Part shown: in pieces, positions 45,237-52,883 of the stretch | Layout of the letters: every line of letters begins with the position of its first letter | Position numbering within the stretch: position 1 is the first letter of the stretch | Source: Anaerolinea sp. | GTDB taxonomy: Bacteria; Chloroflexota; Anaerolineae; Anaerolineales; Anaerolineaceae | NCBI GenBank assembly: GCA_029975055.1 | Contig: JARKPU010000058.1 | Span: forward strand, 1 to 64,000 | DNA: 64,000 bases | Direction of reading: 5' to 3' | Translations under genes and position numbers: made by a program | Notes under the pieces: generated by a model | The model's database searches: none | Told to the model about the DNA's origin: nothing | The model's input: the letters and a program-made list of their open reading frames with translations, nothing else

Positions 45237-45242
45237 TAAAAT
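45237..45242 (+). promoter_or_regulatory. Possible -10 element for a leaderless lysE-like transcript
   Basis: TAAAAT lies exactly 6 nt before ATG 45249 with no Shine-Dalgarno sequence. It is a weaker hexamer than in the other leaderless candidates. Confidence 0.4.
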
Positions 45243-45248
45243 GGGCAG

Positions 45249-45863
45249 ATGTCTGCTTTCCTTGCCGGGGCCATCGCCGGGTATGGGATTGCCATCCCCG
45301 TGGGGGCCATCGCCATTTTGATCGTCGAGACGGGCCTGCAGCGCGGACTGCGCGCAGGCCTGGCTGCCGGGGCCGGGGCCGCCACCGCCGACCTGGTCTA
45401 TGCCGCGCTGGCGGCGCTGGCCGGGCAGGGGCTGGCCCAGGCGCTCGCGCCGCACGCAGACGCGCTGCGGCTGCTCAGCGCCGGGGTGCTCATCGGCCTG
45501 GGCTGCCGTGGGGTGTGGCGGGTTCTGCGCGCCGGGCGCAGCGGGCAGCCGGCCGGGGGTGACCTTCCTGCCAGAGCCGGGGCCTGGCGTACTTACCTGC
45601 AGTTCACCGGGTTGACGCTGCTCAACCCGCTCACGGTGGCTTATTTCGCCGCGTTGATCCTGGGCGGCAGCGCCGAGCTGGCCTCCTGGGGGCAGCGCGG
45701 GGCATTTGTTTTCGGGGCCGGGCTGGCTTCGCTTTCATGGCAGAGCCTGCTGGCAGCCACCGGTGCGCTGGCGCACCGCAGCCTCTCGCCGCGCGCACAG
45801 GCCGGCATCAGCCTGCTGGGCAGCCTGATCGTTGCCATTCTCGGCGTGCGGATGCTCCTTTAG
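45249..45863 (+). CDS. LysE family amino acid exporter
   Basis: A 204-residue membrane protein with 5-6 helices. The N-terminal GAIAGYGIAIPVGAIAILIVETGLQRG and the central LTLLNPLTVAYFAALI (NP motif) are characteristic of LysE/RhtB exporters. The substrate is probably an amino acid or derivative. A GC-rich hairpin without a T-run (stem 45866-45873 with 45884-45891) follows the stop. Confidence 0.85.
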   Translation: MSAFLAGAIAGYGIAIPVGAIAILIVETGLQRGLRAGLAAGAGAATADLVYAALAALAGQGLAQALAPHADALRLLSAGVLIGLGCRGVWRVLRAGRSGQPAGGDLPARAGAWRTYLQFTGLTLLNPLTVAYFAALILGGSAELASWGQRGAFVFGAGLASLSWQSLLAATGALAHRSLSPRAQAGISLLGSLIVAILGVRMLL

Positions 45864-46012
45864 CTCTTCCGGCGGGGAGACCGGCCGGAAGGGTATGGCG
45901 AATTCGCCGCGCAGGTAAACCCGCAGCCGGAGGTGCGCCTGCGCGCTGTGCTCGTATCGCCTGGCGGTTCTGCCAGACAGGCCCGGCATACAACCCGAAA
46001 TGGCAAAAATGA

Positions 46013-46043
46013 AAAGAGCGTGCGGTGTCTTCGCACGCTCTTT
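46013..46043 (-). terminator. Terminator of the NBR1-Ig lipoprotein gene
   Basis: A 12-bp stem (AAAGAGCGTGCG, 46013-46024, with 46032-46043) and 7-nt loop, followed on the minus strand by CATTTTTGCC. Confidence 0.8.
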
Positions 46044-46060
46044 GATGCGTATTGGGTTCT

Positions 46061-47419
46061 TTACGGCCCAACTGCCTCGGTGGAAGTGGGCGTCTCGGTG
46101 GGCGTCTCCGTCATGGTGGGCGTCTGCGTGGCCGTGGCGGTCTGCGTGGGCGTGAGCGTCACGGTGGGGGTCGGCGTCTGCGTGGGCGTGAGCGTCACCG
46201 TGGGGGTGAAGGTGGCAGTGGGCGTGCGCGTGGCCGTGGGGGTGAAGGTGACGGTCGGGGTGGCGGTGGGCGGCGTGTTGACAATGCGCGGCATCAGCCA
46301 CAGAGCGCGGTCACCGGCAGACGGGCCGAGCGAAAGGACGGTGAGGATGAACTTCACCGATTTGCCCGCCAGGGGGGTGAGGTCCACGTTGACCGAGACG
46401 AAATTGCCTTCATATTTCTCGTCCCAGGTGGCCAGGGTCTGGATGGAGCCGTTTTCGATCTGGTAATCGAGCTGGAAGCGCACGTAGCAGCTTCGGGCGT
46501 TGTACTCGCAGCCCAGCACGGCGCGGAAGCGGTCGTTGGCCTTGATGGTGATGGCAGGGTACTTGCCGCGGATCACGCCGTCGTTGATCGCCTGCGGCTG
46601 GGTGAGCAGGGCGGGTTCGTTATCGGTGTTGCCGTTTTCCAGGCGCGGCTTATCGAGATAGAGCACCGAACCGCGCACATCGCCATCGGTGCCGGTGCAG
46701 GGCAGGTTGCCGGCCCCGCTGCTCCAGGCCGCCTGGCAGACGTTGTAAACGAAGTTATAGCTGCTGCCGTCGTTGGATGAGGGCGGCGCCACGCGGATAT
46801 CGACGTAGAACGGGTAGCTGCCGTCCAGGCCGGTGCCGAAGATGCGGCCGTTGGCGCTGCGCAGCTTCCAGTTGCCGTGGTAGGTTCCGGGCTGGGCGGG
46901 CGCGGTCAGATCGATCGAAAGGTCAACCGTCTGGTTGGGGGCCACCGTGCCGGTCAGTTTGACGACTGCCGGAGCGCCCATCGCGTTGCCGTCCACGAAG
47001 GCGATGCCGTAATCGGTCGTCCAGGTGCAGGAACCGATGTTCTTCACCCGCCATGTCTTCGTAAAGCGCTGGTTGGAGGTGAGCAGCGTGCCATCGGGGA
47101 TGCTCACGTCGCCGACGAACGCGGCGGCATCGCAAGGGATGGGCACGTTGGTGTTGGTTGGGAGGACCACGGTTGTGCTGGTGGGCGCCGGGGTGGAACT
47201 CGGCTGCAGCACCGGCTGGGTGGCGGTGGCGATTGGCCCGCCGGGCGCAGGCGTGGTGGCCGTGGTAACCTGCGTCATCATCGCTTGCAGGGTTTGCGCG
47301 GCGAGGGTGCCGGCCAGGTTGGGCGAGGCGGGAGTCCGCGCCACCAGCGGCATGTTACAGGCCGTGAGAATAATCATCAAGGTTAAAGCGACTAAGGGCA
47401 AAACGGTACGCAGCTTCAT
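46061..47419 (-). CDS. NBR1-Ig-like domain lipoprotein with Thr/Pro-rich tail
   Basis: A 452-residue lipoprotein. The signal ends L18-T-A-C21. A Thr/Pro-rich linker (about 50-92) leads into an Ig-like domain related to the NBR1 'next to BRCA1' central domain (about 98-215; FTKTWRVKNIGSCTWTTDYGIAF). A second beta-rich domain spans about 220-385. The tail (about 385-452) is a low-complexity TPT repeat, probably an extended cell-wall or surface spacer. NBR1-Ig lipoproteins are common in Anaerolineae-type genomes; the ligand is unknown. Confidence 0.82.
   Translation of the reverse strand: MKLRTVLPLVALTLMIILTACNMPLVARTPASPNLAGTLAAQTLQAMMTQVTTATTPAPGGPIATATQPVLQPSSTPAPTSTTVVLPTNTNVPIPCDAAAFVGDVSIPDGTLLTSNQRFTKTWRVKNIGSCTWTTDYGIAFVDGNAMGAPAVVKLTGTVAPNQTVDLSIDLTAPAQPGTYHGNWKLRSANGRIFGTGLDGSYPFYVDIRVAPPSSNDGSSYNFVYNVCQAAWSSGAGNLPCTGTDGDVRGSVLYLDKPRLENGNTDNEPALLTQPQAINDGVIRGKYPAITIKANDRFRAVLGCEYNARSCYVRFQLDYQIENGSIQTLATWDEKYEGNFVSVNVDLTPLAGKSVKFILTVLSLGPSAGDRALWLMPRIVNTPPTATPTVTFTPTATRTPTATFTPTVTLTPTQTPTPTVTLTPTQTATATQTPTMTETPTETPTSTEAVGP
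46064..46275 (-). repeat. Tandem low-complexity repeat encoding the Thr/Pro-rich tail
   Basis: Imperfect GTGGGCGTG-type hexamer and nonamer repeats encode the Thr/Pro-rich tail of the lipoprotein. Such repeats change in length easily by slippage, so tail length may vary between strains. Confidence 0.75.
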
Positions 47420-47596
47420 TGTCCAATCCTTTCAGCATACAAAGCCCAAGGAAGCACAAGTTGGGCTCATTGGTATAACGTAAGGAGTCCGAAAAAGTTC
47501 CAACCCTGAGCTGGTGAGCGGCGAGAAGGGTGGACAGGGGAGAATAATCAACCAATTCTTATGCCAGATGGCAGGTTTGGTTTTCGCCACAGCCTC

Positions 47597-47602
47597 TATA
47601 AT
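47597..47602 (+). promoter_or_regulatory. -10 element placed for a leaderless transcript (twin radical SAM)
   Basis: TATAAT followed by GAAAGC and ATG 47609. The gap of 6 nt puts the transcription start at the start codon. No Shine-Dalgarno sequence is present. Confidence 0.6.
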
Positions 47603-47608
47603 GAAAGC

Positions 47609-49987
47609 ATGACGCGTCACCTGCTGGTGGTTCCATCGCTGAGCTGCCCGGCAAGCTGCAGCTACTGCTTCGGCCCGCACCGCGGTGGCAGGCGCATGCT
47701 GCCCGCGACCCTCGAACGCACAGCCGCCTGGCTGGAGGGGCAGCCCTCGAACGAGGCGCTGGAGGTGACCTTTCACGGCGGCGAACCGCTGCTGGCCGGG
47801 GCGGATTTCTACGCGGCGGCGCTTCCGCTGCTGCAGAAGGCCTGGCCGGGGAAGGATGTGCGCTTCAGCGTGCAGAGCAACCTCTGGCGGTTGGACGAAC
47901 CCTTGCTGGACCTTTTCGCCCGGTACCCGCTCGCGCTGGGCACAAGCCTTGACGGGCCTGAGGCGCTTAACGATGCGCAGCGCGGCAAGGGCTACTTTCG
48001 CCGGACGATGCGCGCGATCGAGGCTGCCCGCGCCAGGGGCGTGCCGGTGGGCTGCATCGCCACCTTCACCGCGCAGACGGCTCCGCGCTGGCGCGAGGTG
48101 GTGGAGTTTTTCCTCTCGGAGGGGTTGAGTTTCTCGATCCACGCCGCGCTGCCGGTGCTGGGGCGGCCGCCCGGGCAGCCCTGGGAGCTCTCGCCGGATG
48201 ATTACGGCCGCTTGATGGTGGATCTGCTGGATTTTTACCTCGACAACCTCAAGCGCGTGCGCATCGACACGCTCGACGCGCTCATCCGCTCGGTTGCGGC
48301 GGGCAAGGGAGGCATCTGCACCTTTGGCGACTGCCTGGGGGCTTACCTGGCCGTCGGGCCGGATGGGTCGATTTACCCGTGCCAGCGCTTTTGCGGCGAT
48401 CAGCGCTTCAGGCTGGGGTCGGTGGCCGGTTCTCCTGCGGCTCTGCGGCGATCTGCGGTGTGGGACGGTTTTGCCCGGCGGCAAGGGCAGATCGACTCGG
48501 AATGCGCCGGGTGCGAGTTCCTGGATATTTGCCGCGGGGGCTGCCCGTATAATGTGCTGGCGCGGAGCGGCACAGGGGGCTTCGACGGCAGTTTGAGGGA
48601 CCCCTACTGCCCGGCCTACCGCCGGATTTTCCGCGCAATCACCGACCGGGCCGCGGCGGAGGTCTTTTCGCCCGCCAACCTGGCCGAGGTGGTGGAGCGC
48701 CCCGATGCAAAGCACAGCTTGCTGCGCAAAGGGCGCATCCTTGAGCTGATGAGCAAGCGGGCGCATCCCTTCGAAGCCGCTTTGAACGCCCGCCAGGCGC
48801 TGGCTTGCGTGGCCCTGGCTGCCGCCGGGTCGCCCGAAGCCGCCGCAGAGCGCCTGGAGGCTGCCGGGCTCGTTTCGCAGCCGAGGCGGACGCTCAGGGC
48901 GCTGCAAGGCCTGCGGGCGCGCCTGAGCGCCGGGCGAGACCTGCGCAACAATCTTTACCTGCACGTCACCTATGCCTGCCCGCTCGGCTGCCGCCATTGC
49001 TACGCGCGCGGCGGAGAGGAGCGCAAGGGAGCCTACCCCCCGCACAAGGTGGGGCCGCTTGCCCTGGAGGCATCGCGGCTGGGCTTCCGTCACCTGGTGA
49101 TCACCGGCGGAGAGCCGCTGGCACACCCGCAGGCGGAAGAGCTGCTGCAGGCCCTCGCAGACCTTGGCAGCCAGGCCAGGCCGCTGCGCACGGTGCTGCG
49201 CACCAGCCTGGCGATGCCTCTTGACGGCCCCACGCTCCGGCTGGTGGCGGAGAGCACCGATGAAGTAGTGGTCAGCCTGGACGGCGATGAAAAGACGCAC
49301 GATGCCCGGCGCGGTGCGGGCAGTTATGCGCGCACGCTGGCCAATTTACGCCGGCTGGCGGGCTTGGGCGGGCGGGTCGAAGTCTCGCTGGCAGCGGTGT
49401 TGCCGCTGGAGCAGGCGCAGGGCGAGGCCGGGCGCAGCGTGCGCGCCCTGGCGGATGAACTGGGCATCCGGCGGGTGCGCTTCAGGCCGGTGCTGCCGCT
49501 CGGCAGAGCCGCAGAGAACCTGCCCGGGCTGGAGACAGAGGTGGTGTGGGCTGCCCTGCGCCCGGAAGAGCGCGTGGCTTACGGCTTCTCGCCGGCGGCC
49601 TCTTGCGGAATGGGCCAGAACCTCTATATCGAGCCGGACGGCGGCGCTTACCCATGCTACGCCTGGCACGGCGAAGCCTGGCGCCTCGGCGATGTGACCG
49701 GGCCGGGCGGGCTGGTGCAGGTGCTTGGCAGTGACGCTTTCGGGCGCCTCGGGCGGGCCACGGTCGATAGCAACCGGGCCTGCCGGGCCTGCGCGCTGCG
49801 CTACCTGTGCGGCGGGGCCTGCCGGGCCTGGAACCGCCTGGCGGACGATGCTCAGACCGACCTGGATGCTCCCCCGCTGGATTGCTCCAGGCTGCGCTCA
49901 CGCGCCCAGGGCGTTTTGCTCAGCGCATTGGATTACCTTGAGGTGCCGCGCGAACGCTGGCTGGAGGCCGGGCTGCCGTTGGAGTAA
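47609..49987 (+). CDS. Fused twin radical SAM/SPASM protein
   Basis: A 792-residue protein with two complete radical SAM/SPASM units. Unit 1: C13-x3-C17-x2-C20 with FHGGEPL at 55-61, and SPASM cysteines C237, C242, C258, C262, C299, C302, C308, C312 and C334. Unit 2: C457-x3-C461-x2-C464 with ITGGEPL at 498-504, and SPASM cysteines C666, C683, C725, C728, C734, C738 and C759. SPASM enzymes usually modify peptides (RiPP maturases) or activate sulfatases. No precursor peptide, peptidase or sulfatase is adjacent. ATG 47609 is preferred over an upstream start at 47561 because of the -10 element at 47597. Confidence 0.85.
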   Translation: MTRHLLVVPSLSCPASCSYCFGPHRGGRRMLPATLERTAAWLEGQPSNEALEVTFHGGEPLLAGADFYAAALPLLQKAWPGKDVRFSVQSNLWRLDEPLLDLFARYPLALGTSLDGPEALNDAQRGKGYFRRTMRAIEAARARGVPVGCIATFTAQTAPRWREVVEFFLSEGLSFSIHAALPVLGRPPGQPWELSPDDYGRLMVDLLDFYLDNLKRVRIDTLDALIRSVAAGKGGICTFGDCLGAYLAVGPDGSIYPCQRFCGDQRFRLGSVAGSPAALRRSAVWDGFARRQGQIDSECAGCEFLDICRGGCPYNVLARSGTGGFDGSLRDPYCPAYRRIFRAITDRAAAEVFSPANLAEVVERPDAKHSLLRKGRILELMSKRAHPFEAALNARQALACVALAAAGSPEAAAERLEAAGLVSQPRRTLRALQGLRARLSAGRDLRNNLYLHVTYACPLGCRHCYARGGEERKGAYPPHKVGPLALEASRLGFRHLVITGGEPLAHPQAEELLQALADLGSQARPLRTVLRTSLAMPLDGPTLRLVAESTDEVVVSLDGDEKTHDARRGAGSYARTLANLRRLAGLGGRVEVSLAAVLPLEQAQGEAGRSVRALADELGIRRVRFRPVLPLGRAAENLPGLETEVVWAALRPEERVAYGFSPAASCGMGQNLYIEPDGGAYPCYAWHGEAWRLGDVTGPGGLVQVLGSDAFGRLGRATVDSNRACRACALRYLCGGACRAWNRLADDAQTDLDAPPLDCSRLRSRAQGVLLSALDYLEVPRERWLEAGLPLE

Positions 49988-49993
49988 CGCAAT

Positions 49994-50024
49994 GGGGGCG
50001 GCCTGGAAGGCGCCCCCGTCCGTT
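49994..50024 (+). terminator. Terminator after the twin radical SAM gene
   Basis: GGGGGCG (49994-50000), a 10-nt loop, CGCCCCC (50011-50017), then a T-rich stretch (GTTCTTGTTTG). Confidence 0.6.
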
Positions 50025-50058
50025 CTTGTTTGTGCTGCCTGTTTCACAGATCCGGCAG

Positions 50059-51132
50059 CTATAACTGGTATTCGAAGTACTCGTTTTCGCAGGGGTTGCC
50101 CCAGGTGGCCCACAGGCGGCGTTCCGTCAGGTCCATCAACAGGGCGGTGATCGTCTTCTCGCGGTCCAGCGGCTGCTGCTCATCGATAGCGTGGTTGCAG
50201 ATCGAGTCCTGGTAGTTGACGTGGTCTCTTTGAATGGCCTGGATTGATGCCAGGTCGTGGCAGGGCGTAAGCCCCAGAAGGCGCAGCGCGCGGAAATGGC
50301 GCACGCGCGTGGAGACCAGTTCATCCGGCTCGGATTCTACCTCTTGCATGTGCGGATGCAGGTAATGGTTCGTGTGCGCAATGGAGCCATCCTGGCTGCC
50401 CAGCACGGCGAAGCGCCGCGCCGAGACCTCCACGTTATACATCTCGCCGCTTTCGTGCGCGATCAGGTGGTTATAGCCGGCGGCGCGCTGTGCCGAAAGC
50501 GTGTAGCGGATGGCATCGGCAGGGGTGGCGGCGCTGAGCACGGCCCGCGAGACGATCACACGCGGGGTGCCGATGCGCGAATCGGTCGCATACACGCTGT
50601 CGCAGCATTGGGCGATCCCGGCGGCGTTGAAGCCGATGTTCGGCAGCAGCGCGCCGTACGTCATCGCCAGGAAGGGGGGGGCATCGTCGGGCCGCGCGCG
50701 GATGATGGCCAGGTCAGGCTCGTCCTCGGGCAGCCAGTCTTCATTGTGAGCCACCAACACGTGCCCGCTGGTGGTGCGCTCCTGGGCCAGCGCCAGGCTG
50801 GTGCACTTGGTGAGGTGCAGGGCATCCATGGTGACGGCTTCCATCGCGTTGACGACGGAAATGTCATCGAAGTTCAGCCCGGCGCCATCGGCGAAGCCGC
50901 GCATTTCTTCCACATACTTTGGGTAACGCTCTTCCGCGAAGGGCAGGTACTTGCGCGCCTGGATGCGCGCGCCTTCCCAGGTGAGTTGCAGGTTTTCGTA
51001 GGCGTCCGAGAGCAGCTGGCGGGCGTTCTCCACGCTGTGGGCGATTTGATCACGGCAGGCCTCGCCGTACTGGCAGCCCATCTGGTAATGGCTGCCATAA
51101 ACTTCGATCAGTGGAATACGGCGTGTGTTCAT
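50059..51132 (-). CDS. C45-family autoproteolytic acyltransferase/hydrolase
   Basis: A 357-residue protein of the acyl-CoA:6-aminopenicillanate acyltransferase (peptidase C45) family. The segment THLTK-type junction appears as HLTKC110TSLALAQ, where C110 would become the N-terminal nucleophile after self-cleavage. VLVAHNEDW (about 124-132) and NIGFNAAGIAQCCDS are further family landmarks. In bacteria these enzymes hydrolyse or transfer acyl amides; the substrate here is unknown. ATG 51132 follows a minus-strand TAGAAT by 7 nt, a leaderless pattern, and a longer frame upstream would overlap the tRNA gene. Confidence 0.85.
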   Translation of the reverse strand: MNTRRIPLIEVYGSHYQMGCQYGEACRDQIAHSVENARQLLSDAYENLQLTWEGARIQARKYLPFAEERYPKYVEEMRGFADGAGLNFDDISVVNAMEAVTMDALHLTKCTSLALAQERTTSGHVLVAHNEDWLPEDEPDLAIIRARPDDAPPFLAMTYGALLPNIGFNAAGIAQCCDSVYATDSRIGTPRVIVSRAVLSAATPADAIRYTLSAQRAAGYNHLIAHESGEMYNVEVSARRFAVLGSQDGSIAHTNHYLHPHMQEVESEPDELVSTRVRHFRALRLLGLTPCHDLASIQAIQRDHVNYQDSICNHAIDEQQPLDREKTITALLMDLTERRLWATWGNPCENEYFEYQL

Positions 51133-51139
51133 GGCATCG

Positions 51140-51145
51140 ATTCTA
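51140..51145 (-). promoter_or_regulatory. Possible -10 element for a leaderless C45 transcript
   Basis: Minus-strand TAGAAT, 7 nt before ATG 51132, without a Shine-Dalgarno sequence. Confidence 0.45.
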
Positions 51146-51175
51146 CCATACCGCTCAAGCGGGCTCCCGTTATCC

Positions 51176-51203
51176 TTGACGCTTCCCCGGCTTGGGATAC
51201 AAT
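51176..51203 (+). promoter_or_regulatory. Promoter of tRNA-Leu
   Basis: TTGACG (51176-51181), a 16-nt spacer and TACAAT (51198-51203), placing the start about 3 nt before the mature tRNA. Confidence 0.7.
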
Positions 51204-51212
51204 TAACGCAGC

Positions 51213-51296
<84 letters not shown>

Positions 51297-51317
51297 CACA
51301 TCGAGGATCGTGCGCAT

Positions 51318-51361
51318 TTTTGTATGAATTTGTGGGGTTTACCCCACAAATTCATACAAAA
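51318..51361. repeat. Core-TTGTGGGG palindrome, copy D
   Basis: A perfect 21-bp stem: TTTGTATGAATTTGTGGGGT pairs, with one more outer T-A pair, across TT with ACCCCACAAATTCATACAAA. It lies 21 nt after tRNA-Leu. It is the longest perfect member of the family and its arm differs entirely from copies A-C. Confidence 0.88.
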
Positions 51362-51441
51362 GAAGCAGCAAGGTCACATCGAGCCAGGTCGTTCGGAGGC
51401 CTGGCTTGCGTCTATCTGCCGGCGGCACAAAAAGGCAACTC

Positions 51442-52761
51442 ATGAACCCCCTCCTTCCGATCCAGTATTTCATCCCCGATGTCGAGGCGCGCCAGTGGGG
51501 CGACGGGCGCATGTATCTCTACGGCTCCTGTGATATCAGCGGGCGGACGAGTTATTGCAGCTGGGAATACCATGTCTTCTCTTCCGCCGACCTGGTCAAT
51601 TGGGTGGACCACGGCGAGAGCTTTCGTTCCACCGGCCCGGATTCAGATGTGCCCTGGTCGAGCGCGCCGCTCTTTGCCCCGGATTGCATTTACCACAACG
51701 GGCGCTACTACCTCTTTTTCTGCAATGCCGACCGCAGCGAAGGCGTGGCCGAGAGCCTTTCGCCCGCTGGGCGCTTTTCGGGCGCGGCTCCTGTCGAGGG
51801 GGCCGACGGCGATGCGATCGACCCGGCGGCGCTGGTGGATGACGACGGCCAGGTCTATTACTATTGGGGCCAGTTTCATTTGCGCGGCGCGAAGCTGCGC
51901 CCCGACCTGCGCGGCATCCAGAAAGAAACGCTGCGCACCGACCTGATCACCGAGGCCGAGCACGGATTTCACGAAGGCGCTTCCATCCGCAAGCGCAACG
52001 GCATCTATTACCTGGTCTATACCGATATTAGCCGCGGGCGGGCCACCTGCATGGCCTATGCCACCAGCCGTTCGCCGCTGGGGCCGTTCACCAAGGGCGG
52101 CATCCTCATCGATAACACCGGCTGCGACCCGCAATCCTGGAATAATCACGGCTCGATTGCCGAGTTCAACGGCCGGTGGTACATCTTCTATCACCGCAGT
52201 TCGCAGGCCAGCAACTTCAACCGGCGCGTGTGCATCGAGCCGATCCAATTCAACAGCGATGGGAGCATCGCGGAAGTGGAAATGACCACCCAGGGCATCA
52301 CCGGCCCGCTGCCAGCCAACAGGCCCATCGAGGCCTGGCGGGCCTGTTTGCTCCACGGGCAGGTTCGCACGGCGGCTTCGGGCCCCACCGAGGGCGACCC
52401 GGCCGTTCGCGAATACCTCACGCTCATCCACCACGGCGATTGGGCCGGCTATAAGTATGTGGATTTCACCGCGCAGCCTGTGCGCTTCTTTCATGCGCGC
52501 GCCGGCAGCCCGGCCTATGGGGGGAGCATCGAAGTTCACCTGGATGCCCCCGATGGCGAGTTGATCGGCGTATGCGCGGTGCCCCGCACCGGCGGCTGGC
52601 AGAAGTGGGCCACCCTCAGTTGCCCCGTCAGGCCGGTGGATGGGGTGAGGGCGGTGTACCTCGTCTGCAAGGGGAACGTGGCCGGGGCTCCGGATGAGGT
52701 GCGCACGTTCGACCCCGAGCGCCTGTTCGACCTGGAAAGCTTTTGGTTCAGCGCAGGGTAA
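51442..52761 (+). CDS. Glycoside hydrolase family 43 with CBM6-like domain
   Basis: A 439-residue protein without signal peptide. The five-bladed propeller (about 1-310) has the GH43 acids: base D13 (FIPDVEA), D127 (DAIDPAALVDDDG) and acid E178 (HEGAS). Residues about 340-439 look like a CBM6 (GGSIEVHLD, IGVCAVPRTGGWQKW). GH43 enzymes release arabinose or xylose from short arabinoxylan or arabinan fragments. Lack of a signal suggests intracellular action on imported oligosaccharides, which would feed the isomerase-kinase operon at 1-5310. ATG 51442 is chosen over a frame start at 51406. Confidence 0.87.
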   Translation: MNPLLPIQYFIPDVEARQWGDGRMYLYGSCDISGRTSYCSWEYHVFSSADLVNWVDHGESFRSTGPDSDVPWSSAPLFAPDCIYHNGRYYLFFCNADRSEGVAESLSPAGRFSGAAPVEGADGDAIDPAALVDDDGQVYYYWGQFHLRGAKLRPDLRGIQKETLRTDLITEAEHGFHEGASIRKRNGIYYLVYTDISRGRATCMAYATSRSPLGPFTKGGILIDNTGCDPQSWNNHGSIAEFNGRWYIFYHRSSQASNFNRRVCIEPIQFNSDGSIAEVEMTTQGITGPLPANRPIEAWRACLLHGQVRTAASGPTEGDPAVREYLTLIHHGDWAGYKYVDFTAQPVRFFHARAGSPAYGGSIEVHLDAPDGELIGVCAVPRTGGWQKWATLSCPVRPVDGVRAVYLVCKGNVAGAPDEVRTFDPERLFDLESFWFSAG

Positions 52762-52815
52762 GGTTTGCCTGGCGGTAGGTTTTGCCATCGCCGCCTCAAA
52801 GAGATAGGATTGGTT

Positions 52816-52821
52816 TATAAT
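52816..52821 (+). promoter_or_regulatory. -10 element of fhs
   Basis: TATAAT, 63 nt before the start codon; no clear -35. AAGGAG at 52869-52874 lies 9 nt before the ATG. Confidence 0.5.
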
Positions 52822-52883
52822 ATTGTCAGACAAATTATCCTGATTACCTCTTCATCACCATCCAGACGAAGGAGTGCGCTTCT

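Noticed and set aside
46064..46275. Tandem GTGGGCGTG-like repeats as a CRISPR or minisatellite
   Set aside because: The repeats are in frame, encode Thr/Pro and lack spacers; they are the coding sequence of the lipoprotein tail.
47355..47555. Short minus-strand frame with NLCFLGLC as a possible precursor peptide for the radical SAM enzyme
   Set aside because: It lacks a ribosome binding site and a good start, overlaps the lipoprotein gene start in another frame and runs away from the enzyme gene.
47432..49300. 622-codon minus-strand open frame opposite the twin radical SAM gene
   Set aside because: The plus strand encodes conserved radical SAM motifs; the antisense product is Arg/Ala/Gln-rich without any motif.
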